Counted from the first letter of the stretch, positions 1 to 7,510 are shown. The stretch: DNA of 23,289 bases from Alkalibacillus flavidus (GCF_040545925.1 NZ_JBEPMX010000018.1:1-23289); one strand, 5' to 3'. Numbers and translations are program-made. The notes: generated by a model from the sequence alone, not told the origin.

Positions 1-159
1 GCTTGGAGCATCTCATAAGCTACAGCTAATCTTAGATAACAAGCTAACGTTTCTACTAGACTAGGGTCATTTACACAAAATTATTGACACTCCCGTTTGC
101 TTAATTGTTAGGCGTATAATTGTATTTTATAAAAATATTATTTATTAATTAACTTTAAT

Positions 160-189
160 TGACGGTTAAATATTTCATGACAGTTAACC
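160..189. promoter_or_regulatory. Direct repeat upstream of parA, candidate operator/parS
   Basis: Two near-identical 10-mers, TGACGGTTAA (160-169) and TGACAGTTAA (178-187), lie 18 bp apart, about 125 bp before the parA start. The spacing is close to two helical turns, as expected for cooperative binding of a small dimeric DNA-binding protein such as the RHH partner encoded downstream. The same core recurs in other intergenic regions. Binding is inference. The rest of 1-313 shows no gene. A TTGACA (84-89) and a TATAAT (115-120) are present but 25 bp apart, so they are not a standard promoter pair. Confidence 0.45.
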
Positions 190-313
190 AAAACACCTTA
201 TTCCCTTAAATCCTTCAAACATTTAAAACTTTTAATAAATTTTTAAAGGGATGATAAAAATCTTCGTTAATTATAATAATGAACTTACTTTAAATATTTA
301 TGGAGGTATTTTT

Positions 314-1147
314 ATGAACGTCTTATTATTTGGTAATTACAAAGGTGGCTGCAGCAAAACCGTCAACAGCGTTATTATGTCGAATTTATTAGCAGAAGAT
401 TACAAGGTACTATTTATCGATTTAGATTCTCAGATGAACGGAACCGAGATGTTAACAAAGAAAATGGAAGATACAGAAAAACGGCAACTATCGACTAAAA
501 ATATTCATCAGGCTATCAAACAAGAAGATATCTTAGAGAATATTGTGGAAGTAAACGAGAATCTAGACTTGGTTCCTGGTCATGAAAAAATTAATACGTT
601 TGAACGAGTTATGACTGAAAAAAAGATTTATGATAACCAATATCTATTTTTTAAGTATTTTATCGAACAACTCAAGACGGAACGAGACTATGATTTTGTA
701 ATACTCGATATGTCACCTTCAAAATCAGCGTTAAACATTGCTGTGATGGCTACGGCAACCCATCATATTGTCACCACTACATCAGAAAAATTATCTGTCG
801 AGATGATTGATACATATATGAACGATATCAAAGCTATACAAAATAAAAGCCCGTTTGAAAGTGAATTGTTAGGTATTTCTGTGACAATGACTGACCCCTA
901 TAATGCTGGGAAAAACATGTTACAAGCAATGACTGATAAATATAGCAACTTGCTATTTGATACGGTTTTAAAACGTAAAACACAAATTAATCATTACACC
1001 ATGTATGGTTTTCCAAATCGGAAACAAAATGGTGAGTTATATGCCAAAGATTCTGTTATGCTTCGGCTTCACAAAGACTTAAGAGATGAAATCTTAGCCC
1101 GTCTTGGAAACGTAACATCAAGTCAGGCTGGTGATACTAATGACTAA
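314..1147 (+). CDS. parA: ParA-type partition ATPase
   Basis: A 277-residue Walker-type ParA/MinD-family ATPase that would move or position plasmid copies on the nucleoid together with a centromere-binding partner. Visible motifs are the deviant Walker A KGGCSKT (K10 to T16, with the signature lysine K10), the Walker A' region FIDLDSQ (D36, D38) and the Walker B-like stretch DFVILDMSPS near residues 136-145. There is no N-terminal HTH, so this is the short ParA form whose operon is usually controlled by the small partner. The start at 314 is chosen because TGGAGG sits 8-12 bp upstream; an in-frame ATG at 251 lacks a ribosome site. The 3' end overlaps the next gene by 8 bp, implying translational coupling. 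Confidence 0.93.
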   Translation: MNVLLFGNYKGGCSKTVNSVIMSNLLAEDYKVLFIDLDSQMNGTEMLTKKMEDTEKRQLSTKNIHQAIKQEDILENIVEVNENLDLVPGHEKINTFERVMTEKKIYDNQYLFFKYFIEQLKTERDYDFVILDMSPSKSALNIAVMATATHHIVTTTSEKLSVEMIDTYMNDIKAIQNKSPFESELLGISVTMTDPYNAGKNMLQAMTDKYSNLLFDTVLKRKTQINHYTMYGFPNRKQNGELYAKDSVMLRLHKDLRDEILARLGNVTSSQAGDTND

Positions 1148-1544
1148 TCTTAATCTTCAGGAGTTTATGCACGGTGTTACGAATGAAAAGCAACGTGAAT
1201 CGTCCGTAGAAAACACGAAGATTGTTAATACGAAAGTGCCCGTTGATGTCGTTCGGGCGTTTAAGTTGTACTGCGTGCAAGAAAATCGTTACCACAAAGA
1301 AGTTTATAATGAGATGCTGGAACACTTTTTAATCAAACATATGAATAATGAGCACAAAACAGAAACAACGTTGAATGGAACGCCCGTCAGTTTAAATTAT
1401 TTAGAAACCACCAACTTTGAAATTGAAAAGGATAAACTAGTGGAACTCAAAGAAATGAAAATCAAATCGCGTTGTTCGTTGAAAGAATTATATGCGCAGG
1501 TCATTATACAATATTTAAATGATAACGAAGTTGATGTTGTGTGA
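1140..1544 (+). CDS. Small RHH protein, candidate partition partner (ParB/ParR role)
   Basis: A 134-residue protein encoded in an 8-bp overlap with parA. Two segments have the shape of ribbon-helix-helix units: a beta-like strand followed by two helices at about residues 28-66 (begins NTKVPVDVVRAF) and again at about 92-128 (begins FEIEKDKLVELK). Its position after a short ParA, its size and its fold suggest the centromere-binding and autoregulating partner of that operon. This is inferred from fold and context; no sequence family was recognised. The ATG at 1140 is preferred over GTG at 1131 because the GGTG-type ribosome site lies just before 1140. A strong terminator follows. Confidence 0.75.
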   Translation: MTNLNLQEFMHGVTNEKQRESSVENTKIVNTKVPVDVVRAFKLYCVQENRYHKEVYNEMLEHFLIKHMNNEHKTETTLNGTPVSLNYLETTNFEIEKDKLVELKEMKIKSRCSLKELYAQVIIQYLNDNEVDVV

Positions 1545-1600
1545 AGTTTGTTTAGTGGGGATAGAACGATAAAGGAATAACATTGAGAATAAAAATAGGA

Positions 1601-1627
1601 CCGCATAGCAAAAGCTATGCGGTTTTT
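1601..1627 (+). terminator. Rho-independent terminator of the par operon
   Basis: Perfect 9-bp stem CCGCATAGC / GCTATGCGG with an AAAA loop, followed directly by TTTTT, about 55 bp after the RHH gene stop. Confidence 0.93.
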
Positions 1628-1992
1628 AATCGATAAAATAAAAAAGTAACCTACAACTGCCCGCCAATGATTATATTGTGGATGAAAATGCGAAAAAATT
1701 CAAGTAATAAGAAGTTAATTTTAGCCCGGTTTGTCCACGTTTTTGGCAAGGTTGATTTCAAATATTATTAAATAGTTTATAAAAAAATTTGAAACTTGAA
1801 AAGGATACTTAAAAATTTTTGATAAACTAATAGTAGAAGGTAAAAACGAAATAGGATGAACTTAGAAGCAAAGACGAAAAAAGCAATCCGGCAGGTTTTC
1901 ACGTCTATCCTGTGGCCACGACTAACCATCGTGTGATAGCCCGTTAGAGGGGCGTTACACCCCCAGAGTGTCTTTTATCGAAAGGAGATAAA

Positions 1993-2031
1993 ATGAACAC
2001 ATACCCCGTACTTGTCGCGAAAGCGAGGTAG
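1993..2031 (+). CDS. 12-residue micro-ORF inside the folded region
   Basis: ATG at 1993 follows a strong ribosome site (AAAGGAGAT, 1981-1989) and encodes MNTYPVLVAKAR before TAG at 2029-2031. The last codons form the CGC-GAAA-GCG hairpin. The combination of a strong ribosome site, a very short peptide and RNA hairpins is the usual design of a leader peptide that senses ribosome position. No regulated gene follows directly, so this reading is inference. Confidence 0.4.
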   Translation: MNTYPVLVAKAR

Positions 2032-2100
2032 GTGAAAACGAACATTGTGGTGATGTGGTTGGTAAAGCAGGACCTGGGCGACCTTGAGTTTTCACGCTAA
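2032..2100 (+). CDS. 22-residue micro-ORF, start codon abutting previous stop
   Basis: GTG at 2032 comes immediately after the TAG of the first micro-ORF, in the same frame, with GAGG (2025-2028) as a possible ribosome site. The peptide starts VKTNIVVMWLVKQ and ends before TAA at 2098-2100. Its first codons form one arm of the 8-bp stem 2032-2039/2088-2095, so its start would be occluded when the stem forms. It could also be read as one 35-codon frame broken by the UAG. Whether it is translated at all is unknown. Confidence 0.3.
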   Translation: MKTNIVVMWLVKQDLGDLEFSR

Positions 2101-2449
2101 TGAACGACCGACAGCAAAATAGATTAATATGATGCTAAGGCCAGTCTACCCTTTAAATAGGGGGTAGAAGGCATTTTCACTCCCTCCGCAAAATGGTGAA
2201 TCAAACCTTCAATCATATATTATTAGTTGAATAAAATACTTATAAATTTTAAATGATATAACATAAATTAATACGAACCATTCAAATAGTCATCAAACAA
2301 CTGTTGATATTGATTAGCTTGATTATCGAAATACGAACAGTTAAATTCCATCTAATATTTAATGATGTTACCGTTTGATAATTTAACCACTCATTGCATA
2401 ACCAATCATAAGATTTCTTGAATATATAATAACTCCATTTCGTTTCATC

Positions 2450-2577
2450 AATTTATCGTTGAATAAATTATTTTAAATCCCATCAACGTTCCATCCTTCA
2501 TCGTTCCTAAGTTCTATTCATTTGAAACAACTTAGATGGAAATTGAAGGAGGAACTGTGTTATTTATTCGATAAATT
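2450..2577. repeat. Long imperfect inverted repeat
   Basis: The arms are 2450-2513 and 2529-2577. The inner part pairs CCTAAGTT (2506-2513) with AACTTAG (2529-2535), then GTTCC/TCCTTCA blocks with TGAAGGA/GGAAC, and the outer part AATTTATCG (2450-2458) with CGATAAATT (2569-2577). The left arm carries extra bases, so the pairing has bulges. Potential cruciform or long hairpin RNA. Confidence 0.6.
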
Positions 2578-2678
2578 ATTAACGAGATTCACATTTCCTT
2601 CTCCGTTTTATCCTTAGTTAACTGTTACATATTAAACGATGACAGTTAAACGATGCCGATTGTTTGTTAGATTATCGA

Positions 2679-2745
2679 GGAATTCAATTGGATATAAAGA
2701 AGAATAAAAGCGATTTTCCATCTTCTTTCGGTCCAATTTCGTTCC
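2679..2745. repeat. Inverted repeat with 25-nt arms
   Basis: Arm 2679-2703 and arm 2721-2745 are complementary at 19 of 25 positions, including GAATTG/CAATTTC and AAAGAAGA/TCTTCTTT blocks, separated by 17 nt. It is the second of three hairpin-forming elements in this non-coding region. Confidence 0.6.
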
Positions 2746-2915
2746 ATATTACCTTCTCAATGTTTGATTTACCAAGTGATTTAACGCTATGATTCATTTT
2801 CCTATTAAAATCGTTATTTTTTCCAAAGTTTATTATTTTTCCCGGTTCTGTTCCCGATTTTTATTGTTTCGATATATGTCGCGTTATTTTATTATTCTTT
2901 TTTGAATTGAGAGAA

Positions 2916-2942
2916 CCAAATGTTTAATAACTAAACATTTGG
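2916..2942. repeat. Perfect 11-bp palindrome flanked by direct GAGAACC repeats
   Basis: CCAAATGTTTA (2916-2926) and TAAACATTTGG (2932-2942) are exact inverted copies around a 5-nt spacer. The palindrome overlaps GAGAACC at 2911-2917 and is followed by GAGAACC at 2942-2948, giving a palindrome bounded by direct repeats. It has no U-tract, so it looks like a protein-binding site (operator, origin or resolution site) rather than a terminator. Confidence 0.75.
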
Positions 2943-3254
2943 AGAACCTGTGCATTTTGATGTTACATGTGGTCCAAAAGATAATAATCAAGAGTCTTAT
3001 TATATGAATTTATAAGTTGTTCAATTTGTTGAATTAGTCAGCTTGTACATTGCAATTATTAAGTAAGCAAACAATAAAAGTAAGTGACTATAAAATAACC
3101 TAAGTAAGAAAAACTTTGTGAAATCATCGTTAAAAGTATTTTATAGGTAAGGTAATAAAAAACTTGGATAAATGATGCCGGCGCCACTGACATATATTAA
3201 CACCATTATACCATTCCATATCCAAGCAGGATTGCCATCATAAATTATATTAAA

Positions 3255-3740
3255 TTACTCAATATTTAATTCGCTAGGCATTTCACTTAGAGAACCGGGT
3301 CCAAAACTAGGGTAATCAATATGCCCACGTCTAGCAAAATTTGAAGAATCCAAATCAATTTTCATCATAACTTTTGAATCACTTCCTCCGTCTAACAAGA
3401 CATCGAAATAAACTCTCGCAACATTAGTGCGTTTTAAAATTTGAACAGAATTCTTAGGAATTTCAAATCCCTCTTCAAAACCAGTTTCGTCTCGGTGAGT
3501 TTGATATTCTCGTTTTATAACCGGCATAATTTCATCAATATATTCATCAGTCACATCTTTATAAGTGATTTGAAACCCATCGTTCTCTTCAATTAATTCA
3601 ATTTCTTTTTTCTGTAATGCTTCAGTGTTTATGGATGAATAATTCGAAGCATTCAATGTCGAATCTTCATTGTCGTTGCAACCTATTAATATTATTGAAA
3701 GAAATATTAATAGCATAAATAAATTAGTCTTTTTCAGCAT
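3255..3740 (-). CDS. Small lipoprotein of unknown function
   Basis: A 161-residue exported lipoprotein: KK at the N-terminus, a hydrophobic stretch and a lipobox ending LIGC (cysteine about residue 21), then an Asn/Ser/Glu-rich linker and a soluble acidic domain. After lipidation it would sit on the outer face of the cytoplasmic membrane. The ATG at 3740 is chosen because the signal peptide starts there and AAAAGGGG lies upstream; the longer frame to 3779 would put 13 basic residues ahead of the signal. It lies 77 bp after the larger exported gene on the same strand, with no clear terminator between, so they probably form an operon. No family recognised. Confidence 0.85.
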   Translation of the reverse strand: MLKKTNLFMLLIFLSIILIGCNDNEDSTLNASNYSSINTEALQKKEIELIEENDGFQITYKDVTDEYIDEIMPVIKREYQTHRDETGFEEGFEIPKNSVQILKRTNVARVYFDVLLDGGSDSKVMMKIDLDSSNFARRGHIDYPSFGPGSLSEMPSELNIE

Positions 3741-3817
3741 TGATTTAAAACCCCTTTTATATTTTCTATTTAAATACAATTATTAAAGTTTATTAAGTAT
3801 CAAAACAGAATGATTGA

Positions 3818-5254
3818 TTATTGTCTTAATAATTCCATAATTCCCATAACTTTATCTTTATTAAAATCGTTTGAATATTCGTCGAGTTGATTTTTTTCTA
3901 TAACATCATTAATTAAAATATAAACATTGAAATACTCGCCATCACTTGTTTCTTTTGAAACGAAAAAGCCTGGTAAATGATACGAGGAAGGGAAAGGACT
4001 ATCTTCCATACCAGAATTAAATTCATAACCCATATCTTCAGCTGTTTCTTTATCGAGTTCCTCAAAAATATCGCCACCGAAATCCCAATGTTTAGCAACA
4101 TCACCGAAATAAATTAAATAATCTTCTCTTGAAAAATCCTTGTCATGACCTAACTCATAAAATCCAACGATGCTCAAACCTGTAAAACTAGAAGTTCTCG
4201 ATTCGGTACCTTTCATAGACCAAACAGATTCTAATGCTTTATCACCTTCCAATGGATAGCCATCACTCGTCCATGTGTATGCATCCATATCTCCAAATAA
4301 TTCGTGGTCTTTTACAGTGTAATGGTCCCATTCTTTCTTGTTATCTGTTCCTTGATACTCGTAACCTTCAGGTAAATAAATATCTTGGTTTTCGACTTCC
4401 GTTACGCGTTCAATTGGGTATTCGTGAGTAACATCGTCATCTAACAAGCTATCAAAATGAATCTTGTTTTCGGTATCATAAATACCCATTTGACCATTAT
4501 AAATCGCATCAGGATTATATGTCGTCATTAAATCTAATAATGTATTCAATTGCGATTCTTTAATGTTTTCTTTTTGACTTTCTTTGCCTTCGGAAATGTG
4601 ACCTGCATCAATTTCAAATTGAACGATTAATTCTTTCCCGAAACGAGGTAATTCTGAACTAAACGAAACGCTTCGAAGGTTAATCTTATCACTGTAAGTA
4701 ACTTCATCCCATTTTCCTTCTAACATCGGACGTTCAGTTAAATCGACGGTGCCACTTTCGTAAATGTCATTACCGGATTCATTATCTTGTTCTTGTTCAC
4801 CTTCTTCAGATGTATCGCCACTTTTTCCTGCATTATTAAAGACAGTGATAACATCACTTAAAGTTTGAAACATATAATCTTTATATTTAACACGGAAATG
4901 AATGGGTCCATCTTCCGTCTCAATTGTTCCATCATAGTAAGACTCGCCATCAACATTTTGAGTGCTGCCACTATAGTCTTGGATATCTTCTGGTAGCTTC
5001 AAAATATCAGAAGGGATGTTGCCTTTGTCATATGTTTCGAGTGACATTGTAAATTCATCACCAGATTCATCCGTTAATGTCATCTCATCACCTTTAAAAT
5101 AATCAGGTTGAGATGAATCGTCGTTTTCTGTATTGTTTACTTGATTTTGTACCGTTTGATTATTATCAGAATTGAAAGGGGAAACGTATAGCATAGCTAA
5201 TGCAATTAACACCCCTAAACTAATAACTAACAAACCTAAGTATTTTTTACTCAT
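3818..5254 (-). CDS. Membrane-anchored, acidic exported protein
   Basis: A 478-residue protein with one N-terminal membrane segment (about residues 5-25) and no lipobox cysteine, so it is probably an anchored extracytoplasmic protein. The linker (about 30-50) is rich in Asn/Gln/Asp, and there is a second very acidic linker near 145-170 (runs such as EEGEQEQDNESG). The large soluble part has many Asp/Glu, Tyr and Trp residues. An AAGGAG site stands 7-8 bp before the ATG. The strongly acidic surface is compatible with a salt-adapted host, which is inference. It is first in a probable two-gene operon with the lipoprotein at 3255-3740. I do not recognise the family. Confidence 0.85.
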   Translation of the reverse strand: MSKKYLGLLVISLGVLIALAMLYVSPFNSDNNQTVQNQVNNTENDDSSQPDYFKGDEMTLTDESGDEFTMSLETYDKGNIPSDILKLPEDIQDYSGSTQNVDGESYYDGTIETEDGPIHFRVKYKDYMFQTLSDVITVFNNAGKSGDTSEEGEQEQDNESGNDIYESGTVDLTERPMLEGKWDEVTYSDKINLRSVSFSSELPRFGKELIVQFEIDAGHISEGKESQKENIKESQLNTLLDLMTTYNPDAIYNGQMGIYDTENKIHFDSLLDDDVTHEYPIERVTEVENQDIYLPEGYEYQGTDNKKEWDHYTVKDHELFGDMDAYTWTSDGYPLEGDKALESVWSMKGTESRTSSFTGLSIVGFYELGHDKDFSREDYLIYFGDVAKHWDFGGDIFEELDKETAEDMGYEFNSGMEDSPFPSSYHLPGFFVSKETSDGEYFNVYILINDVIEKNQLDEYSNDFNKDKVMGIMELLRQ

Positions 5255-5432
5255 TTTATTGTCTCCTTATGTAGATTTATGTACTAAGAGTATCAAAAAT
5301 GGTAAGTAATGTTAATGTTTTTGTAAAATTAGCGCAGTATTATTTTCATGTTTTAATTGGGTAACGATTGATTCATTAGGCATAATATATCAAATTCTTA
5401 TATTTAAAATACGCTGAGATTTTATATAGAAA

Positions 5433-5597
5433 GTGCTGAAAATCATCCAGGAAAAAGTTCTGTTCCGAATGAATTATAGTGATGACTATTTAATAGACCC
5501 AATTATGATTGAGGCATTCATCTATGAAGGTGGAAGGAGAGAAACGTCTCTGATTATACCGGCTATTAATATTGAAACTAGATTCAAAGGTTTTTAA
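5433..5597 (+). pseudogene. Possible 54-codon gene remnant
   Basis: An open frame from GTG (5433) to TAA (5595-5597) has protein-like composition, with segments such as YLIDPIMIEAFIYEGG and SLIIPAINIETRF, unlike the AT-rich non-coding DNA around it. No ribosome site precedes the GTG, and a stop lies two codons upstream, so it is best read as the 3' end of a decayed gene. It ends 32 bp before the first TGTCAT-rich array. Confidence 0.35.
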
Positions 5598-5628
5598 CAT
5601 CCAAGTTGTATAATCAATTTTAAATGTG

Positions 5629-5813
5629 TTGAGAAACCTTTATGTCAGGGTTTTAGAATGCGATTTATAACATCAGACGATTTATGTCATCTGTCTCGTT
5701 GTGTCATATGTCAGATGACTGGTTATGACATTCGCCACCATCTGTCATCCACCATCATACGCCATATGACAACTGTCATAAGGTGTCATATGTCATCATA
5801 CACCGTCATACAG
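5629..5813. repeat. TGTCAT-rich iteron-like array, copy 1
   Basis: A 185-bp segment matching 7326-7510 without net length change. The longest identical blocks are 27 bp (5653-5679), 17 bp (5763-5779) and 30 bp (5784-5813). The array carries TGTCAT or its complement ATGACA at 5685, 5702, 5725, 5743, 5774, 5784 and 5790, and CGTCAT at 5804, plus near-palindromic GTCATATGAC variants. Clustered short repeats in both orientations are typical of Rep-binding iterons or partition centromeres. A second shared block follows at 5857-5890. Confidence 0.8.
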
Positions 5814-5856
5814 TTTTTAACATTTGCAAGTGAATAGATTCATGAACAAATAACGA

Positions 5857-5890
5857 TAATCATTAAAAACTTAGTTTTAAGCATTTAATT
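5857..5890. repeat. Block shared with 7636-7668, downstream of the array
   Basis: The block reads AATCATTAAAAACTTAG, then one substitution, then TTTAAGCATTTAAT. The same block follows the second array, so the duplication extends beyond the TGTCAT cluster with more divergent DNA between. Confidence 0.65.
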
Positions 5891-6072
5891 CATTAAGTAA
5901 GCAGAAAACGTAGAAGAAGCATTGGGAAGAATAAAATACGTGTTGTTTTTTCCTATATATCAAAGTTTATTGGATATAAAAACTTGAATTCGTATACGGA
6001 ATCGCACCTTAAATAACATAGTGACAATTGCTGTGTTTATTTTTATCAACTAAGTGGGTGGTTGTAATTTCA

Positions 6073-6119
6073 TGTTAAAATAAACGAAAAGATTGTGAAG
6101 GGAAGTTCTTAAACTAACG
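6073..6119 (+). promoter_or_regulatory. Shared promoter/leader element, copy 1
   Basis: An extended -10 type element TGTTAAAAT (6073-6081) is followed 10 nt later by ATTGTGAAG (6092-6100) and then TCTTAAACTAACG (6107-6119). The same three blocks, with the same spacing between the first two, occur at 11872-11917 ahead of another small exported-protein gene. It lies 55 bp before the GTG start of the 4-TM protein. Confidence 0.5.
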
Positions 6120-6174
6120 GGAAGTAAAATATAATAAAATGGATTATTGTGTTTTGACTGTAGGAGGCGTGAAG

Positions 6175-6597
6175 GTGAAAAAATTATTAACGGCAGTAGT
6201 ATCTTCTATTTTATTTGCAACAATTTTTTCTTTGGTATCCTATGTACCTAGTTCTGAACGAGAACCTAATGTTTATTATTTTGGCTTTTTTGAAACATTT
6301 GCTTTTGTCATAATTTATGCTGGACCTGTTTACCTTCTTGTGGGGATACCACTATCAATAATAATTGATAAGTTAACTGAAAGAACTAATAGAAATTCAA
6401 AATTACTACGTTACTTTGTTCAATTAGGTTTATATTCGTTAGCTGGTATACTCGTCGGTATTATTTATTCTTTAATATTTTATACAAATATCAGTCATGC
6501 AGAAGTAATTTCATTTTCAGTGTATGGTTTTTTTGCGTCTAATTTTTACTTTCATTTGTTATTTTGGATAACAAAACTAAAAGGAAAGAAAGGATAG
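6175..6597 (+). CDS. Four-helix integral membrane protein
   Basis: A 140-residue protein made almost entirely of four hydrophobic segments (about residues 5-25, 37-60, 78-100, 112-132) with short loops and a basic C-terminus (KLKGKKG). The GTG at 6175 is chosen because AGGAGG (6162-6167) is 7 bp upstream; ATG at 6139 lies before that site. A shared promoter/leader element precedes it and a shared trailer and terminator follow. No family recognised; a small transporter component or immunity-type membrane protein is possible, but nothing shows which. Confidence 0.8.
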   Translation: MKKLLTAVVSSILFATIFSLVSYVPSSEREPNVYYFGFFETFAFVIIYAGPVYLLVGIPLSIIIDKLTERTNRNSKLLRYFVQLGLYSLAGILVGIIYSLIFYTNISHAEVISFSVYGFFASNFYFHLLFWITKLKGKKG

Positions 6598-6631
6598 CTT
6601 ATTAAACTATTGGGTGAGTTAGTTGAACAAG
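6598..6631. repeat. Dispersed AACTAACG-type palindromic element (trailer copy)
   Basis: CTTATTAAACTATTGGG followed by TGAGTTAGTTGAACAAG forms an imperfect palindrome directly after the stop codon. Relatives lie at 10614-10647, 11257-11291, 11905-11930 and 12380-12395. I recall similar elements scattered in Bacillaceae genomes, but cannot name a family. Confidence 0.5.
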
Positions 6632-6648
6632 AAAATATAAAAAGAGAA

Positions 6649-6676
6649 CGCTCGGGTTATTTTACCCAAGCGTTTT
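6649..6676 (+). terminator. Terminator of the 4-TM gene
   Basis: Stem CGCTCGGGT / ACCCAAGCG (one C-A mismatch) with loop TATTTT, then TTTT. The right arm and following bases (AGCGTTTTAGTTTA) are identical to the terminator at 12421-12446. Confidence 0.85.
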
Positions 6677-6886
6677 AGTTTACCATGTTTACTATTTATA
6701 CTGTTATTTATGGTGCTAAAAGTAGTGTCCTTTAGTATGGCAATTTATTTGTTATTTTAAATTTTCTCCACCGTATCGGAACTACTTAACATTAAGTGGC
6801 GCTTTTTAATAGCCATTGTTTAAATGTCTTTTATGTTTTAGAATTATCAATTGTGGCAAAACGCTATGTTATGTATAGTGAAATAC

Positions 6887-7198
6887 TTATTTTAATTTAG
6901 CTTTACCCAAATGAAATCCATTATTCTCTAAAGTCTTTTTAACCCCATATTTCATTTTTGATTTCTTCCTTCTATTTTTATATCTTTCAAAAACCCTTTC
7001 GTGTAGCACTTCATCATTCTTATAATTACGAGTTGATTTTCTGTAATAGCTTTTAGAGAACGAAGTACCATGTTGAATAATGTTTGCTACTTTTAGTTTT
7101 AATTTAATGGGTAGTTTAGGATACAATTCCCAAAACACGACGTTCCCTTTTTCATTAAGGCTATCTTTCACAATTTTTTCTCGGTTATATGTAGGCAT
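6887..7198 (-). CDS. Small basic protein of unknown function
   Basis: A 103-residue, Lys/Arg-rich, soluble protein, with AGGAGG 8 bp before the ATG. Basic clusters (RYKNRRKKSKMKYG near residues 71-84) fit nucleic-acid binding, but there is no recognisable fold. It is divergent from the small gene at 7821, with array copy 2 between them. Confidence 0.75.
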   Translation of the reverse strand: MPTYNREKIVKDSLNEKGNVVFWELYPKLPIKLKLKVANIIQHGTSFSKSYYRKSTRNYKNDEVLHERVFERYKNRRKKSKMKYGVKKTLENNGFHLGKAKLK

Positions 7199-7325
7199 AA
7201 AAAATTCCTCCTAGTTTTCTTCATTAATTTTGTCGAGATGAATGTTATCTCTATATTTAGCGTATCAAATAAATTAATTTTTTCGGGGCGAAAGGCGATT
7301 TAATTTATAAATTAGTTTAATAAAT

Positions 7326-7510
7326 TTGAGAAATCTTTTATGCCAAGCCTTAGAATGCGATTTATAACATCAGACGTTTCATGACAACTGTCCCCATGTG
7401 CTATATGTCATATGACTGTTTATGACGTTCGTCACCTTATGTCATTCACCATCATACGTCATATGACAACTGTCATGAGATGTCATATGTCATCATACAC
7501 CGTCATACAG
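7326..7510. repeat. TGTCAT-rich iteron-like array, copy 2
   Basis: Equal in length to 5629-5813 and aligned throughout. It carries two exact palindromes GTCATATGAC (7407-7416, 7458-7467), TGTCAT at 7471, 7481 and 7487, CGTCAT at 7501, and further ATGAC(A/G) copies just beyond. Like copy 1, it lies between a minus-strand gene on its left and a plus-strand gene on its right. It is 1.75 kb from the replication initiator gene. Confidence 0.8.

Larger units (their letters stand above)
1885..2205 (+). ncRNA. Candidate structured non-coding RNA of unknown family
   Basis: This block is clearly richer in G+C than its surroundings and can form consecutive hairpins: CTATC(1905-1909)/GATAG(1935-1939) enclosing CACGA(1917-1921)/TCGTG(1929-1933); GGGG(1949-1952)/CCCC(1960-1963); CGC-GAAA-GCG (2016-2025, a GNRA tetraloop); an 8-bp closing stem GTGAAAAC(2032-2039)/GTTTTCAC(2088-2095); and TCTACCC(2145-2151)/GGGTAGA(2162-2168). 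The TTTTCAC/GTGAAAA element occurs four times (about 1896-1902, 2032-2038, 2089-2095, 2174-2180), so alternative pairings are possible. I compared it from memory with RNase P, tmRNA, group I and II introns and T-boxes and saw no match. The plus strand is favoured because the two micro-ORFs inside read that way. A possible promoter is TTGATT (1752-1757) with TTTATA (1776-1781), which is weak. Confidence 0.55.
1628..3254. other. 1.6-kb non-coding region with folded RNA-like segment and long inverted repeats
   Basis: No conventional gene is seen on either strand. The stretch holds a GC-richer, hairpin-dense block (about 1885-2205), then AT-rich DNA with three long inverted repeats (2450-2577, 2679-2745, 2916-2942), several copies of an AACAGTTAA/TTAACTGTT motif (2336-2344, 2618-2627, 2640-2649) and a direct repeat of TTAAACGATG near 2633-2656. 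Such a mix is typical of a replication, transfer or copy-control locus, but nothing here identifies which. Confidence 0.6.

Noticed and set aside
84..120. TTGACA and TATAAT upstream of parA as a classical promoter
   Set aside because: The two boxes are perfect but 25 bp apart, far from the usual 16-18 bp, and no alternative -35 fits the TATAAT.
251..313. N-terminal extension of ParA from ATG 251
   Set aside because: It has no ribosome site, whereas TGGAGG precedes ATG 314, from which a standard ParA N-terminus begins.
1885..2205. Group II intron, tmRNA, RNase P, T-box or HEARO-type RNA as the identity of the folded block
   Set aside because: No domain V, tag reading frame with tRNA-like ends, RNase P core, T-box sequence or linked protein could be seen. 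A GTGTG string alone is not enough.
4234..4431. Plus-strand frame inside the 478-residue exported-protein gene
   Set aside because: It is antisense to a well-supported gene, lacks a ribosome site and has no protein-like features.
5629..7510. CRISPR array
   Set aside because: The repeated words are about 6-10 bp, in both orientations and irregularly spaced, and the duplication is of the whole block rather than repeat-spacer units.
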